The notes beneath the pieces are model-generated. The model saw only the letters and a list, made by a program, of their open reading frames with translations. It did not search any database and was not told the DNA's origin. From an uncultured Eubacterium sp. (GTDB lineage: Bacteria > Bacillota > Clostridia > Lachnospirales > Lachnospiraceae): a stretch of DNA of 62,097 bases. This document shows positions 1-7,308 of the stretch, piece by piece (position 1 is the first letter of the stretch; each line of letters begins with the position of its first letter). The position numbers were made by a program, and so were the translations under genes. Location: the NCBI GenBank assembly GCA_945939115.1, contig CAMEVC010000014.1, positions 1 through 62,097 on the forward strand, given 5' to 3'.

Positions 1-56
1 ATATTTAATGTGCAGTTTTGAAAGAGCAATCTTTCATAAGAGATTATCTCTTAATT

Positions 57-81
57 GTAAGCTGTTTAAGCTTACTTTTTT
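57..81 (+). terminator. Rho-independent terminator of an upstream transcript
   Basis: A perfect 7-bp stem GTAAGCT / AGCTTAC with a 5-nt loop is followed by a run of T. It lies just before the tRNA genes. The transcript it ends starts outside the window; the tRNA context makes an rRNA operon plausible, but no rRNA is visible. Confidence 0.75.
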
Positions 82-95
82 CACATAGTGAATAA

Positions 96-167
96 TCCTC
101 GATAGCTCAATGGTAGAGCACTCGGCTGTTAACCGAGTTGTTGTAGGTTCGAGCCCTACTCGGGGAG
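96..167 (+). tRNA. tRNA-Asn (anticodon GTT)
   Basis: A full cloverleaf can be drawn. The 7-bp acceptor stem is TCCTCGA / TCGGGGA (one G-U pair). The anticodon arm is CTCGG-CTGTTAA-CCGAG with GTT at its centre, and the T arm contains GGTTCGAGCC. The discriminator base is G167. CCA is not encoded. First of a three-tRNA cluster. Confidence 0.95.
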
Positions 168-210
168 CTAAGAATAAGTGGCGATCACTTGCCCATGAAT
201 TCTTTCATAT

Positions 211-282
211 GGCTCCATGGTCAAGCGGTTAAGACACCACCCTTTCACGGTGGTATCAGGGGTTCAAATCCCCTTGGAGTCA
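211..282 (+). tRNA. tRNA-Glu (anticodon TTC)
   Basis: Cloverleaf with acceptor stem GGCTCCA / TGGAGTC, anticodon stem CCACC / GGTGG enclosing CTTTCAC (anticodon TTC), and T loop GGTTCAAATCC. Discriminator A282; CCA is not encoded. Co-directional with the flanking tRNAs. Confidence 0.95.
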
Positions 283-297
283 CTTTATAATATTTAT

Positions 298-368
298 GGC
301 GACATAGCCAAGTGGTAAGGCGTGGGTCTGCAACACCCTGATCACCAGTTCGAATCTGGTTGTCGCCT
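298..368 (+). tRNA. tRNA-Cys (anticodon GCA)
   Basis: Cloverleaf with acceptor stem GGCGACA / TGTCGCC, anticodon loop CTGCAAC (anticodon GCA), and T arm CCAGTTCGAATCTGG. Discriminator T368; CCA is not encoded. Last of the tRNA cluster, directly followed by a terminator. Confidence 0.95.
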
Positions 369-374
369 CTGATT

Positions 375-406
375 AGCTTTAATCCGAAAGGGTTAAAGCT
401 TTTTTA
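375..406 (+). terminator. Rho-independent terminator of the tRNA cluster
   Basis: Eleven-bp stem AGCTTTAATCC / GGGTTAAAGCT closed by a GAAA tetraloop and followed by TTTTTT. It ends the tRNA transcript and separates it from the next gene. Confidence 0.92.
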
Positions 407-479
407 TGTTACGAAATAACTTGTTTGTTAAAATAATCGTGGTATCATTATATAATAACAGTTTAAGGAATAAAGATAT

Positions 480-1694
480 ATGGATATATTGATATTTACG
501 ACCAGACAATTATGTTATAACAGTGGCAATTACTTTGCACACAGGCTTGGTGTTGAATTTGAAAAAATGGGATTTCATTGTATTTACTGTGAAATTCCGG
601 AGAACGCAATCCCAGCTTCAGGAACAGAGACTGCAGAACCTGTGGCTAAAACAGCAGGGAAGAGAGTGGATTGTGATGCAGAAGAGCAGCTAAAGAAGTA
701 TTTGAATAAAAAATATCTGGCAATAATTGATTTTAATTCTAAGCTGCCGAGATTGGTTCTTGATGACAATAGTTATTATCTGGACAGTATTGATGCTCCC
801 TTTTATAACTTTATTTTGGATCATCCACTTTATCATCATTCCACACTTAGCTGTACACTTAGGAATTACCATGTCTTTGCGGTAGATGAGAACCATTGTA
901 GGTACATAAAAAGGCATTATCCACATATTCAGGATGCTATACAGTTAGAACTTGGCGCTGATTGTGCAAAAAGGGCTGTGGAATATGGCAGGAAAGAAGA
1001 TGACATTTTAATAATTGGGACATACAGAAATCCTGATATGTATATGGAGCAGATAATGAAGGCGGATGAGATAAGCCGGAACATAATGCTCGATATGATT
1101 CGCAGACTTGAAGAAGATACAGAGATGACAGTTGAAGATGCTTTGTTCAAATGTGATAATGAGCAGGAAGAGGACAAGGCACTAATACTCAATTCTTATT
1201 ATATGGTGGAAATGTATTATCGTAATTCATACCGAAAGAAGATGGTTGATACACTAGTCAAAGGTAATTATCCGATAAGTATTGCCGGAGAATGGTGGGA
1301 TGGATACAGCCTTATTAACCAGAGCAACATACGAAGAATTGAGCCTGTTAGATTCGCTGATTCATACGGGATTGTTGCAGAACACAGAGCTCTGGCAGAT
1401 TCATCACCTTTTTTTAAGAGAGGTGTCCATGACAGAGTATATGCAGGGATGGCTAATCATACAGCGGTATTGTCAGACTATAACCTGTATAGGGATAAGA
1501 AATTGCATGGCATTGCTGAATTGTATGACCAGAGATGTAATAATGAAGAAATATGCGATAAAGTTGAGAATATTTTATGCAATGACACATTTTTCAAGGA
1601 ATTAACCGATAAAGCATATGATGAATATAATAAAAAGTATTCATGGAATATAGTTGCTGGCAGATTTATCAAACATTTTCTTTCTGAATATTGA
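480..1694 (+). CDS. CgeB-like glycosyltransferase-fold protein
   Basis: 404-aa cytoplasmic protein without signal peptide. The N-terminus (MDILIFTTRQLCYNSGNYFA) looks like the first Rossmann half of a GT-B glycosyltransferase. The C-terminal part around residues 315-345 has the pattern GVHDRVYAGMANHTAVLSDY, which resembles the C-terminal glycosyltransferase segment of CgeB-type spore-maturation proteins (usually R-x-FEAMACG-x-LVLTDY). The acidic residue expected in that motif is not clear, so donor-sugar binding is uncertain. SD AAGGA sits upstream of ATG 480. It precedes envelope and polysaccharide-type genes, which fits glycosylation of surface material. Assignment is by motif resemblance only. 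Confidence 0.6.
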   Translation: MDILIFTTRQLCYNSGNYFAHRLGVEFEKMGFHCIYCEIPENAIPASGTETAEPVAKTAGKRVDCDAEEQLKKYLNKKYLAIIDFNSKLPRLVLDDNSYYLDSIDAPFYNFILDHPLYHHSTLSCTLRNYHVFAVDENHCRYIKRHYPHIQDAIQLELGADCAKRAVEYGRKEDDILIIGTYRNPDMYMEQIMKADEISRNIMLDMIRRLEEDTEMTVEDALFKCDNEQEEDKALILNSYYMVEMYYRNSYRKKMVDTLVKGNYPISIAGEWWDGYSLINQSNIRRIEPVRFADSYGIVAEHRALADSSPFFKRGVHDRVYAGMANHTAVLSDYNLYRDKKLHGIAELYDQRCNNEEICDKVENILCNDTFFKELTDKAYDEYNKKYSWNIVAGRFIKHFLSEY

Positions 1695-1709
1695 TATATA
1701 TGGTATAAT
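1681..1709 (+). promoter_or_regulatory. Probable promoter with extended -10
   Basis: TGG-TATAAT (extended -10, TATAAT at 1704-1709) begins right after the stop codon of the preceding gene. The -35 position holds only a weak TTTCTG. It would drive the lipoprotein and polysaccharide genes downstream. Confidence 0.45.
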
Positions 1710-1739
1710 TATAACAAATTTGCAGTATGGAGGGATATA

Positions 1740-2513
1740 ATGAGAAGACTTGGCAAATGTAAAGCGGCCGTTGCTTTATTATGTATTACTGCAACAGTTT
1801 TTAGCGCCTGTGGGAAGAGGACAGAGGCAGTAATTACAGATGGGGAAGATATAACGGATACGAGTGTTGAGTATCCAACATTAGAACAAAGCCATGCAGA
1901 TATATTTACATATAAGGATTTGAAGATGGGTAACATTACTTATCTTATGACAGAATCCCAAGTAAAAGCTATTCTCGGAAAACCTTCTGAAGAAACTGAG
2001 AATAACAACGAAAAGATATATTCTTATAATGAAATGTCAGTAGGATTTGAGAAACTGGATGATAATAACAGACCTGACCCTAATGGGGTATACAAGGTTA
2101 TTCAGGTTGCATCTATTGGGAATGATGATAAGTTTTCAAGAGATTTGAGGGTTGGGGATACTGTTGATGATATTCTGAAAATGTATTACAGAGATGCTGA
2201 TTATCAGAATCATCTGTATATGTCAGAGGATAAGACTATGACATATGGGAAACTGCTTTATGGAGATTTTACAATGGCAGAACTTAATAAAGTTAACACT
2301 AAAGACCCGGTTGCATATGGAATGATTAATTATAACGGATATGCAAATATTGAGACAGCCGAGAGTTACAATATTGAGTTCACATATTTTGATGGCAGTT
2401 ATAAAGGTGACAGAGCAACAATGGATGACGACTTTGCAACATTGAATTTTGAAGTGGACAACAAAGGCAAGATAAATGCTATTTCATGGTATTATTATCC
2501 GGAGCAGAAGTAG
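1740..2513 (+). CDS. Lipoprotein with an SmpA/BamE-like segment
   Basis: 257 aa. The N-terminus has basic residues, a hydrophobic core, and a lipobox ending FSAC (Cys about residue 23), predicting lipid anchoring on the outer face of the membrane. A segment near residues 65-80, YLMTESQVKAILGKPSEE, resembles the M-T-x-x-x-V-x-x-x-L-G-x-P motif of SmpA/OmlA (BamE-like) folds; similar single-domain lipoproteins are common in Firmicutes. No enzyme motif is visible. Start ATG 1740 follows SD GGAGGG. It is 22 nt upstream of the Wzz-like gene and probably co-transcribed with it. Function unknown. Confidence 0.65.
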   Translation: MRRLGKCKAAVALLCITATVFSACGKRTEAVITDGEDITDTSVEYPTLEQSHADIFTYKDLKMGNITYLMTESQVKAILGKPSEETENNNEKIYSYNEMSVGFEKLDDNNRPDPNGVYKVIQVASIGNDDKFSRDLRVGDTVDDILKMYYRDADYQNHLYMSEDKTMTYGKLLYGDFTMAELNKVNTKDPVAYGMINYNGYANIETAESYNIEFTYFDGSYKGDRATMDDDFATLNFEVDNKGKINAISWYYYPEQK

Positions 2514-2535
2514 CAGATAAAAGGGAGGGACAGTT

Positions 2536-4290
2536 ATGAAGAAATTTGCAAGATGCGTATTGATACTTATATTAGTAATTATACTTAGTGGAGTTGGAGG
2601 ATATTTTTATGAAGATAGAACAATTACTCCAATGTATGAGTCGGTTTCCAGACTGTATGTAGTGCCGGGTGTTGAAGCAGAGGCTTCTATCCGGTCAAAG
2701 GATGGTGGTCTTAATGATGATTTCACTATTATTTTTTCAAGCGACATCGTGATTGAGAAAGCCCAGAGACTGGCAGAAACATCGGAAGATATATCACAGT
2801 ATCTCACAATTACGTCTCCTGCAAATAGTAATATTGTTGAACTCAGAGTTGTTAATCCAGATCAGAATACAGCTAAAACATATGTGGATGCCGTTGCTAA
2901 ATCAGCAGTTAAGACTAACACAATTATTCCTGTCGAGTCAATTCAGATTCTGTCTGAAGGTACTGATAATGGAGTCGCTATTAAACCACATTTGTATCGT
3001 AATACATTGCTCATAGCAGGTGCAGCCAGTGCGGTCTGCATATTTATTGAAATTGTAGTTTGCCTTATGATATGTGCATTCAGAAAGAAAGAAGACCACA
3101 GCGATGACGAATATGAGTATGAGACAAGATATGGACGGTTGGTATATATAAGACCTGAACTTCTTGAGTCTGAGGAGACACGGAGAATATCGCACAATAC
3201 AAGAAAATATAATTCTGATGATATTCTCGCTGCATTTGACGATGAAGACGATGATGAATATGACTGCAAATATAATCACAAGCCCGAAAGACATGCAGAG
3301 CCAGAACGAGAAGAGAAGAAGTATAACAGAGAATTTAATATTTATAGGGATGAGGATCTTTCAAAACATGAAGCTGCAGCCGGACGTGAGGAATCTAAGA
3401 CAGAGGAATCCAGAGTAGAGAAACCCAGAGTAGAAGAGCCCAGAGTAGAGGAGCCGGTAATCGAGGAACCGAAGGTAGAGGAGCCGGTAATCGAGGCACC
3501 AGTGGTGGAGGCACCGAAGGTAGAGGAGCCAGTAATCACAGAGCCAGTAATTGAGGAACCAGAGGTAGAGGCACCAGTGGTGGAGGCACCGGTAATCACA
3601 GAGCCAGTAATTGAGGCACCAGTGGTGGAGGAACCAAAGGTAGAGGAACCGGTAATTGAAGCACCGAAGGTAGAGGAGCCAAAGGTAGAGGCACCTGTAA
3701 TTGAGGCACCAGTGGTAGAGGAATCAAAGGTAGAGGAGCCGGTAATTGAAGCACCGAAGGTAGAAGAGCCTGTAATCGAGGAACCAGTGGTAGAGGAGCC
3801 AAAGGTAGAGGAACCGGTAATCACAGAGCCGGTAATTGAGGAACCGAAGGTAGAGACACCGGTAATCGAGGCACCAGTGGTAGAGGAACCAAAGGTAGAG
3901 GAGCCAGTAATTGAGGCACCAAAGGTAGAGGCACCGGTAATCACAGAGCCAGTAATTGAGGAGCCGAAGGTAGAAGAGCCAGTAATCGAGGAACCAGAGG
4001 TAGAGGAACCGAAGGTAGAGGCACCGGTAATCGAAGAGTCGGTGGTAGAGGAACCGAAGGTAGAGACACCGGTAATCACAGAGCCAGTAATTGAGGAGCC
4101 GAAGGTAGAAGAGCCAGTAATCAAGGAACCAGTGGTGGAGGCACCAAAGGTAGAAAAGCCGGTAATCGAGGAGCCGAAGGTGGAGGAGCCGGTAATCGAG
4201 GAACCAGAGGTAGAGGAACCAATTATTGAGGAAACTATAACAGTAGAACCTGTAAGAGAAGTAAGGGTTCTTGGCAGAATATGTAAGTAA
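2536..4290 (+). CDS. Wzz/CapA-like polysaccharide co-polymerase with long Pro-Glu-Val repeat tail
   Basis: 584 aa. The first about 190 residues have the layout of chain-length-determinant (Wzz/YveK/CapA) proteins: TM1 at about 5-24, an extracytoplasmic domain containing SRLYVVPG and a P-x2-NSNIVELRV segment, and TM2 at about 155-180. The cytoplasmic part then becomes charged and, from about residue 294 to 570, consists of pentapeptide repeats of the type P-[VK]-[VI]-E-[EAT]. In CapA/CapB systems the cytoplasmic tail contacts a BY-kinase; here the next gene encodes a degenerate BY-kinase-like protein, which supports a CapAB-type pair. The repeat tail is unusual for the family. Start ATG 2536 follows AAAGGGAGGG. 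Confidence 0.7.
   Translation: MKKFARCVLILILVIILSGVGGYFYEDRTITPMYESVSRLYVVPGVEAEASIRSKDGGLNDDFTIIFSSDIVIEKAQRLAETSEDISQYLTITSPANSNIVELRVVNPDQNTAKTYVDAVAKSAVKTNTIIPVESIQILSEGTDNGVAIKPHLYRNTLLIAGAASAVCIFIEIVVCLMICAFRKKEDHSDDEYEYETRYGRLVYIRPELLESEETRRISHNTRKYNSDDILAAFDDEDDDEYDCKYNHKPERHAEPEREEKKYNREFNIYRDEDLSKHEAAAGREESKTEESRVEKPRVEEPRVEEPVIEEPKVEEPVIEAPVVEAPKVEEPVITEPVIEEPEVEAPVVEAPVITEPVIEAPVVEEPKVEEPVIEAPKVEEPKVEAPVIEAPVVEESKVEEPVIEAPKVEEPVIEEPVVEEPKVEEPVITEPVIEEPKVETPVIEAPVVEEPKVEEPVIEAPKVEAPVITEPVIEEPKVEEPVIEEPEVEEPKVEAPVIEESVVEEPKVETPVITEPVIEEPKVEEPVIKEPVVEAPKVEKPVIEEPKVEEPVIEEPEVEEPIIEETITVEPVREVRVLGRICK
3415..4245 (+). repeat. 15-bp tandem repeats coding for P-[VK]-[VI]-E-[EAT]
   Basis: About 54 imperfect copies of a 15-bp unit (for example GAGGAACCGAAGGTA and GAGGCACCAGTGGTA) lie inside the Wzz-like gene. 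Higher-order blocks recur, such as the CCxGTAATCACAGAGCCxGTAA type, which points to amplification by slippage or unequal crossover. The unit is a multiple of three, so copy-number change keeps the frame. The region is not a CRISPR array because there are no unique spacers. Confidence 0.9.
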
Positions 4291-4313
4291 TGCTGGAAGG
4301 AGGAAAGTGCGGT

Positions 4314-4898
4314 ATGTTTAGTGTAAATATTGATAAAATTGTTACTATGACTGACAAAGAGAGACAGTGCTACAACGAACTGGTTGAGACACTTAAGACA
4401 GAATTGAGAAGTAAAAAATGTGTCGCAATTATTAATAACGGCATCAGCGCATTTAAACTTGCATATTCATTCGTTGAGACTGGGGACAGGACGATTTTTA
4501 TTGATGGAGATATAATGTCCGAGATATTTCTTGGTAAATACAGACTTGGCAAAGATTTAAGAGGAGTCACAGATTATATGAGGGGTACTGGAAGAGCACA
4601 TGACCTCATATGTAAGACAAATAATTCGGATTTGGACATTGTTTTCACAGGAGTTCTGGATGATGGAATAGTTTCTGATGCAGAGGCGGCTATGATGCAG
4701 GAACTTATTTCGATTTTTTCGTCTGAATACGACAGGATTGTAGTAAGTTCAGATGCGGAGGGAAGAGTTGCAAAGTATTGTGATGGAACAGTTGTTATGT
4801 ACAATGAAAGCGAGTTCGGAGAATTGGCAGCGCAGAATTACACTGAAGAGCTTGAGAACAATAAATGTAATGTTCTGGGTGTAGTTATAAATGAATAA
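4314..4898 (+). CDS. Degenerate BY-kinase (CapB/CpsD)-like protein
   Basis: 194 aa from ATG 4314. An in-frame upstream ATG at 4290 is less likely because the SD AAGGAGG (4297-4303) is spaced for 4314. The order of motifs follows bacterial tyrosine kinases of the CapB/YwqD type: a beta strand KKCVAIINN, then TIFIDGDI (Walker A'-like D-x-D), then GKDLRGVTDYMRG (matching the GLTDVL-G stretch) and a final VLGVVIN strand. The Walker A Gly-Lys-Ser/Thr is absent (NNGISAFKLAYSF instead) and there is no C-terminal Tyr cluster. A pseudo-kinase partner of the upstream Wzz-like protein is the best guess. The gene overlaps the sirtuin gene by 8 bp. Confidence 0.55.
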   Translation: MFSVNIDKIVTMTDKERQCYNELVETLKTELRSKKCVAIINNGISAFKLAYSFVETGDRTIFIDGDIMSEIFLGKYRLGKDLRGVTDYMRGTGRAHDLICKTNNSDLDIVFTGVLDDGIVSDAEAAMMQELISIFSSEYDRIVVSSDAEGRVAKYCDGTVVMYNESEFGELAAQNYTEELENNKCNVLGVVINE

Positions 4899-5610
4899 TA
4901 TTGAACAGTTTGTTGATTGGGTTGATAAATGTGATAATATAGTGTTTTTTGGCGGTGCAGGAGTATCAACAGAGAGTGGAATTCCTGATTTCAGAAGTCC
5001 TGATGGACTATATAACCAGAAATATAAGTATCCGCCAGAGACGATTATCAGTCATTCATTTTATTTGAGATATCCTGAAGAATTCTATAGATTTTATAAG
5101 GACAAAATGCTCTATCCAGATTCAGAGCCGGGGATAACACATTTGGCGCTTGCAAAACTTGAGCAGCAGGGAAAGCTTAAGGCGGTTGTCACACAGAACA
5201 TAGATGGACTTCATCAGAAAGCCGGAAATAAAAATGTGATTGAATTGCATGGCTCCGTACTTCGCAATTATTGTGAAAGATGTCACAGGTTTTACGGAAT
5301 GGAATCAATAATCAATTCTTGCGGTATTCCGACATGTGAATGTGGAGGTATAATTAAACCGGATGTGGTATTGTATGAAGAAGGTCTGGATGAGGATAAT
5401 ATAACAGCCGCAATAGAGTATATAAGAAATGCAGATATGCTTGTGGTTGGAGGAACATCTTTGGGAGTTTATCCGGCAGCAGGGCTTATAGATTATTACA
5501 GAGGCGATAAGCTTGTTTTAATTAATAAGTCACAAACACCATATGACGGAAAAGCAGATTTGCTTATAAATGCACCACTTGCTGATGTATTTGGGCGTTT
5601 CATTGAATGA
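4891..5610 (+). CDS. cobB: NAD-dependent protein deacylase (sirtuin, SIR2/CobB)
   Basis: 239 aa, normal length for a bacterial class III/U-type sirtuin. NAD-binding motifs are GGAGVSTESGIPDFRS near residue 20 and TQNIDGLH near 108. The catalytic His lies in ELHGS. A Zn module is suggested by CERC and CEC, with an additional Cys in NSCG. The C-terminal GGTSLGVYPAAGL and LINKSQTPYD complete the Rossmann domain. It removes acyl groups from protein lysines using NAD+. The start codon overlaps the end of the preceding gene, indicating translational coupling, although a functional tie to polysaccharide control is not evident. Confidence 0.93.
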   Translation: MNNIEQFVDWVDKCDNIVFFGGAGVSTESGIPDFRSPDGLYNQKYKYPPETIISHSFYLRYPEEFYRFYKDKMLYPDSEPGITHLALAKLEQQGKLKAVVTQNIDGLHQKAGNKNVIELHGSVLRNYCERCHRFYGMESIINSCGIPTCECGGIIKPDVVLYEEGLDEDNITAAIEYIRNADMLVVGGTSLGVYPAAGLIDYYRGDKLVLINKSQTPYDGKADLLINAPLADVFGRFIE

Positions 5611-5678
5611 TTTCAGTGTGTATTGGTGTTTTATAATCCGGGAAATACGGATTGAATATTAACATGGAGGTAATAATC

Positions 5679-5876
5679 ATGGAAGGAATTATTCCATATG
5701 AACCCGGGGATATTGTTGAGATGAAAAAGAAACATCCCTGTGGCAGCAATGAATGGGAAATTCTGAAGGCAGGTGCAGACATTAAGATGAAATGCTTAGG
5801 CTGTAGCCATGAGGTTATAATAAAAAGGTCTCTCGCACAAAAAAACACAAAAAATCTAAAAAAGGCTTGTAAATAA
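5679..5876 (+). CDS. DUF951 family protein
   Basis: 65 aa from ATG 5679, chosen because GGAGG (5666-5670) is 8 nt upstream; a TTG further upstream (5652) has no SD. The sequence has the DUF951 pattern: Y-x-PGDIVEMKKKHPCGSNEWE, then DIKMKCLGC with a further Cys, suggesting a small Zn-binding or OB-like fold. In Firmicutes this gene commonly sits next to rpsF-ssb-rpsR, as here. Function unknown. Confidence 0.85.
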   Translation: MEGIIPYEPGDIVEMKKKHPCGSNEWEILKAGADIKMKCLGCSHEVIIKRSLAQKNTKNLKKACK

Positions 5877-5883
5877 ATTCTTT

Positions 5884-5916
5884 ATATGATAAGATTTTGT
5901 CTTGTGATATATTTTT
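5884..5916 (+). terminator. Probable Rho-independent terminator
   Basis: Imperfect 11-bp stem ATATGATAAGA / TCTTGTGATAT (one mismatch, one G-U) with a TTTTG loop, followed by ATTTTT. It is placed between DUF951 and the rpsF operon. Confidence 0.5.
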
Positions 5917-5926
5917 AATCCTTGTT

Positions 5927-5961
5927 CCTTCATTTATATTTGTATATATAAGTAAAGAAGG
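5927..5961 (+). promoter_or_regulatory. Leader hairpin upstream of rpsF
   Basis: CCTTC (5927-5931) pairs with GAAGG (5957-5961), and inner AT-rich segments can pair further with bulges. Its position in the rpsF 5' leader suggests a ribosomal-protein autoregulatory structure. The CCG/ACCG signature of the known S6:S18 leader motif is not visible, so this is only a candidate. Confidence 0.3.
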
Positions 5962-5992
5962 GACCAAAAGACCAGAAGGAGGTGCGACGTAG

Positions 5993-6280
5993 ATGAATAA
6001 GTATGAATTAGCATTAGTTGTTAGCGCAAACGTCGAGGATGAAGTAAGAACAGCTACTATCGAGAAGGTTAATGAGTTAATCACTCGTTTCGGTGGTACA
6101 ATTACAGATCCAGGCACAAGCGAGAAGAAGAAGCTTGCATACGATATCCAGCATATGAGCGAAGGATTCTATAGTTTCATCAAGTTTGAAGCAGACGCAA
6201 CTGCTCCAGCAGAGATTGAAAGCAGAGTTCGTATCATGGATAATGTATTAAGATTCTTAATCGTTAAAGATGGAGAGTAA
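5993..6280 (+). CDS. rpsF: 30S ribosomal protein S6
   Basis: 95 aa, the usual size for bS6. It begins MNKYELALVVSANVEDE and contains KKLAYDIQHMSEGFYSFIKF, typical of the S6 ferredoxin-like fold, ending at VLRFLIVK. It binds S18 on the platform of the small subunit. First gene of the conserved rpsF-ssb-rpsR operon. SD GAAGGAGG precedes ATG 5993. Confidence 0.97.
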   Translation: MNKYELALVVSANVEDEVRTATIEKVNELITRFGGTITDPGTSEKKKLAYDIQHMSEGFYSFIKFEADATAPAEIESRVRIMDNVLRFLIVKDGE

Positions 6281-6349
6281 TTTACAAAATCCCAATTTGT
6301 AGATGAGACGTTTCACTTACAACTCTTTTTATAGAAGAGGAGATTAAGT

Positions 6350-6814
6350 ATGAACAAAGTAATTTTAATGGGAAGACTGACAAGAGAACCAGATGTAAGA
6401 TATTCACAGGGTGCTGACGGTTCCATGGCAGTAGCAAGATATACATTGGCTGTAGACAGAAGACGTGGAAGAAATAGTGATAATAATGAGCAGACAGCAG
6501 ATTTTATAAGCTGTGTTGCATTTGGCAGAAGTGGAGAATTTGCTGAGAAGTATCTTCATCAGGGAACCAAGATTGTTGTTACAGGAAGAATCCAGACAGG
6601 TAGCTATACTAATAAAGACGGTCAGAGAGTTTATACAACCGATGTAGTTGTCGAAGAACAGGAATTTGCAGAAAGCAAATCCGCAGCATCTAATGGAGGA
6701 GATTCTAATTATGCTGCTTATACACCATCAAGACCAGAGCCAAGTCAGGCTGCCGGTGACGGATTTATGGCTATTCCGGATGGGGTAGATGATGAGGGTT
6801 TGCCTTTCAACTAA
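6350..6814 (+). CDS. ssb: Single-stranded DNA-binding protein
   Basis: 154 aa. The N-terminal OB fold (about 1-105) starts MNKVILMGRLTREPDVRYSQ, with DFISCVAFGRSGEFAEKYL and the segment GRIQTGSYTNKDGQRVYTTD. A flexible Gly/Ser/Pro-rich linker leads to the acidic tip DDEGLPFN, the protein-docking tail of SSB. It coats ssDNA in replication and repair. Located between rpsF and rpsR as in most Firmicutes. Confidence 0.97.
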   Translation: MNKVILMGRLTREPDVRYSQGADGSMAVARYTLAVDRRRGRNSDNNEQTADFISCVAFGRSGEFAEKYLHQGTKIVVTGRIQTGSYTNKDGQRVYTTDVVVEEQEFAESKSAASNGGDSNYAAYTPSRPEPSQAAGDGFMAIPDGVDDEGLPFN

Positions 6815-6831
6815 GATAGGAGGTAAAAACC

Positions 6832-7095
6832 ATGCCAGATAAGAAGGCTGAGAGACCAGAGGGTCAGATGAGAAGAAGACCAATGCGCAGAAGAAAGAAA
6901 GTATGTGCATTTTGTGCAGATGCCAATAAGGTATTAGATTATAAGGATGTTGCTACACTTAAGCATTATGTTTCTGAGAGAGGAAAGATTCTTCCTAGAA
7001 GAATCACAGGAAACTGTGCAAAGCATCAGAGAGCGCTTACTGTAGCTGTTAAGAGAGCAAGACATGTAGCTCTTCTTCCATATTCAGTAGAGTAA
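6832..7095 (+). CDS. rpsR: 30S ribosomal protein S18
   Basis: 87 aa. A basic N-terminus is followed by [20 protein letters not shown], then [20 protein letters not shown] and the C-terminal [11 protein letters not shown], all hallmark bS18 segments. The Cys-rich (zinc-type) form is kept: CAFC plus GNC. It partners with S6 in the ribosome. SD GGAGG precedes the ATG, and a terminator follows the gene. Confidence 0.97.
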   Translation: MPDKKAERPEGQMRRRPMRRRKKVCAFCADANKVLDYKDVATLKHYVSERGKILPRRITGNCAKHQRALTVAVKRARHVALLPYSVE

Positions 7096-7108
7096 TTTTA
7101 TTTATTGA

Positions 7109-7140
7109 GCCGTAGCTGGGAAACCCGCTGCGGCTTTTTT
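7109..7140 (+). terminator. Rho-independent terminator of rpsF-ssb-rpsR
   Basis: GC-rich stem GCCGTAGCTGGG / CCCGCTGCGGC with an AAA loop and one bulged T, followed by TTTTTT. Confidence 0.95.
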
Positions 7141-7249
7141 CTGGTTTTAGAGGAGCACTGTGCAATGCCGGAATCTGTTCCGGTATATGGGTTACCTACG
7201 CGAGTAGCGATAAGAAAAGACACGATGAGAAAAGACATAGGAAGTATGC
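7141..7249 (+). other. Intergenic stretch with two compact hairpins, no gene seen
   Basis: Between the rpsR terminator and the gdpP promoter lie a perfect CCGGAA-TCTG-TTCCGG hairpin (7168-7183) and CTAC-GCGA-GTAG (7196-7207), a GNRA-capped stem. No open reading frame with an SD is present. Because the gdpP promoter lies downstream, this would not be a gdpP leader unless another promoter is used. It matches no riboswitch consensus I can recall. Confidence 0.35.
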
Positions 7250-7278
7250 TTGTAGTGCAGGGGTTTTAATGCTATAAT
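7250..7278 (+). promoter_or_regulatory. Sigma-A promoter of gdpP-rplI-dnaB
   Basis: -35 TTGTAG (7250-7255), a 17-bp spacer, and -10 TATAAT (7273-7278) preceded by TGC (extended -10). The expected start of transcription is about 7285, shortly before the gdpP SD. Confidence 0.8.
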
Positions 7279-7308
7279 TATTCTAATTTGATTATGGAGA
7301 ATAAAGTT

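Noticed and set aside
3342-4124. 260-aa minus-strand open frame rich in Gly, Ser and Thr
   Set aside because: It is the mirror of the Pro-Glu-Val repeats; a 15-bp unit without stops on either strand keeps the antisense frame open. No SD and no conserved fold.
3415-4245. Repeat array taken as CRISPR
   Set aside because: Units are contiguous 15-bp coding repeats with no unique spacers and stay in frame with the gene.
5917-5992. Known S6:S18 leader motif before rpsF
   Set aside because: A hairpin is present but the CCG/ACCG signature is not seen; kept only as a generic leader.
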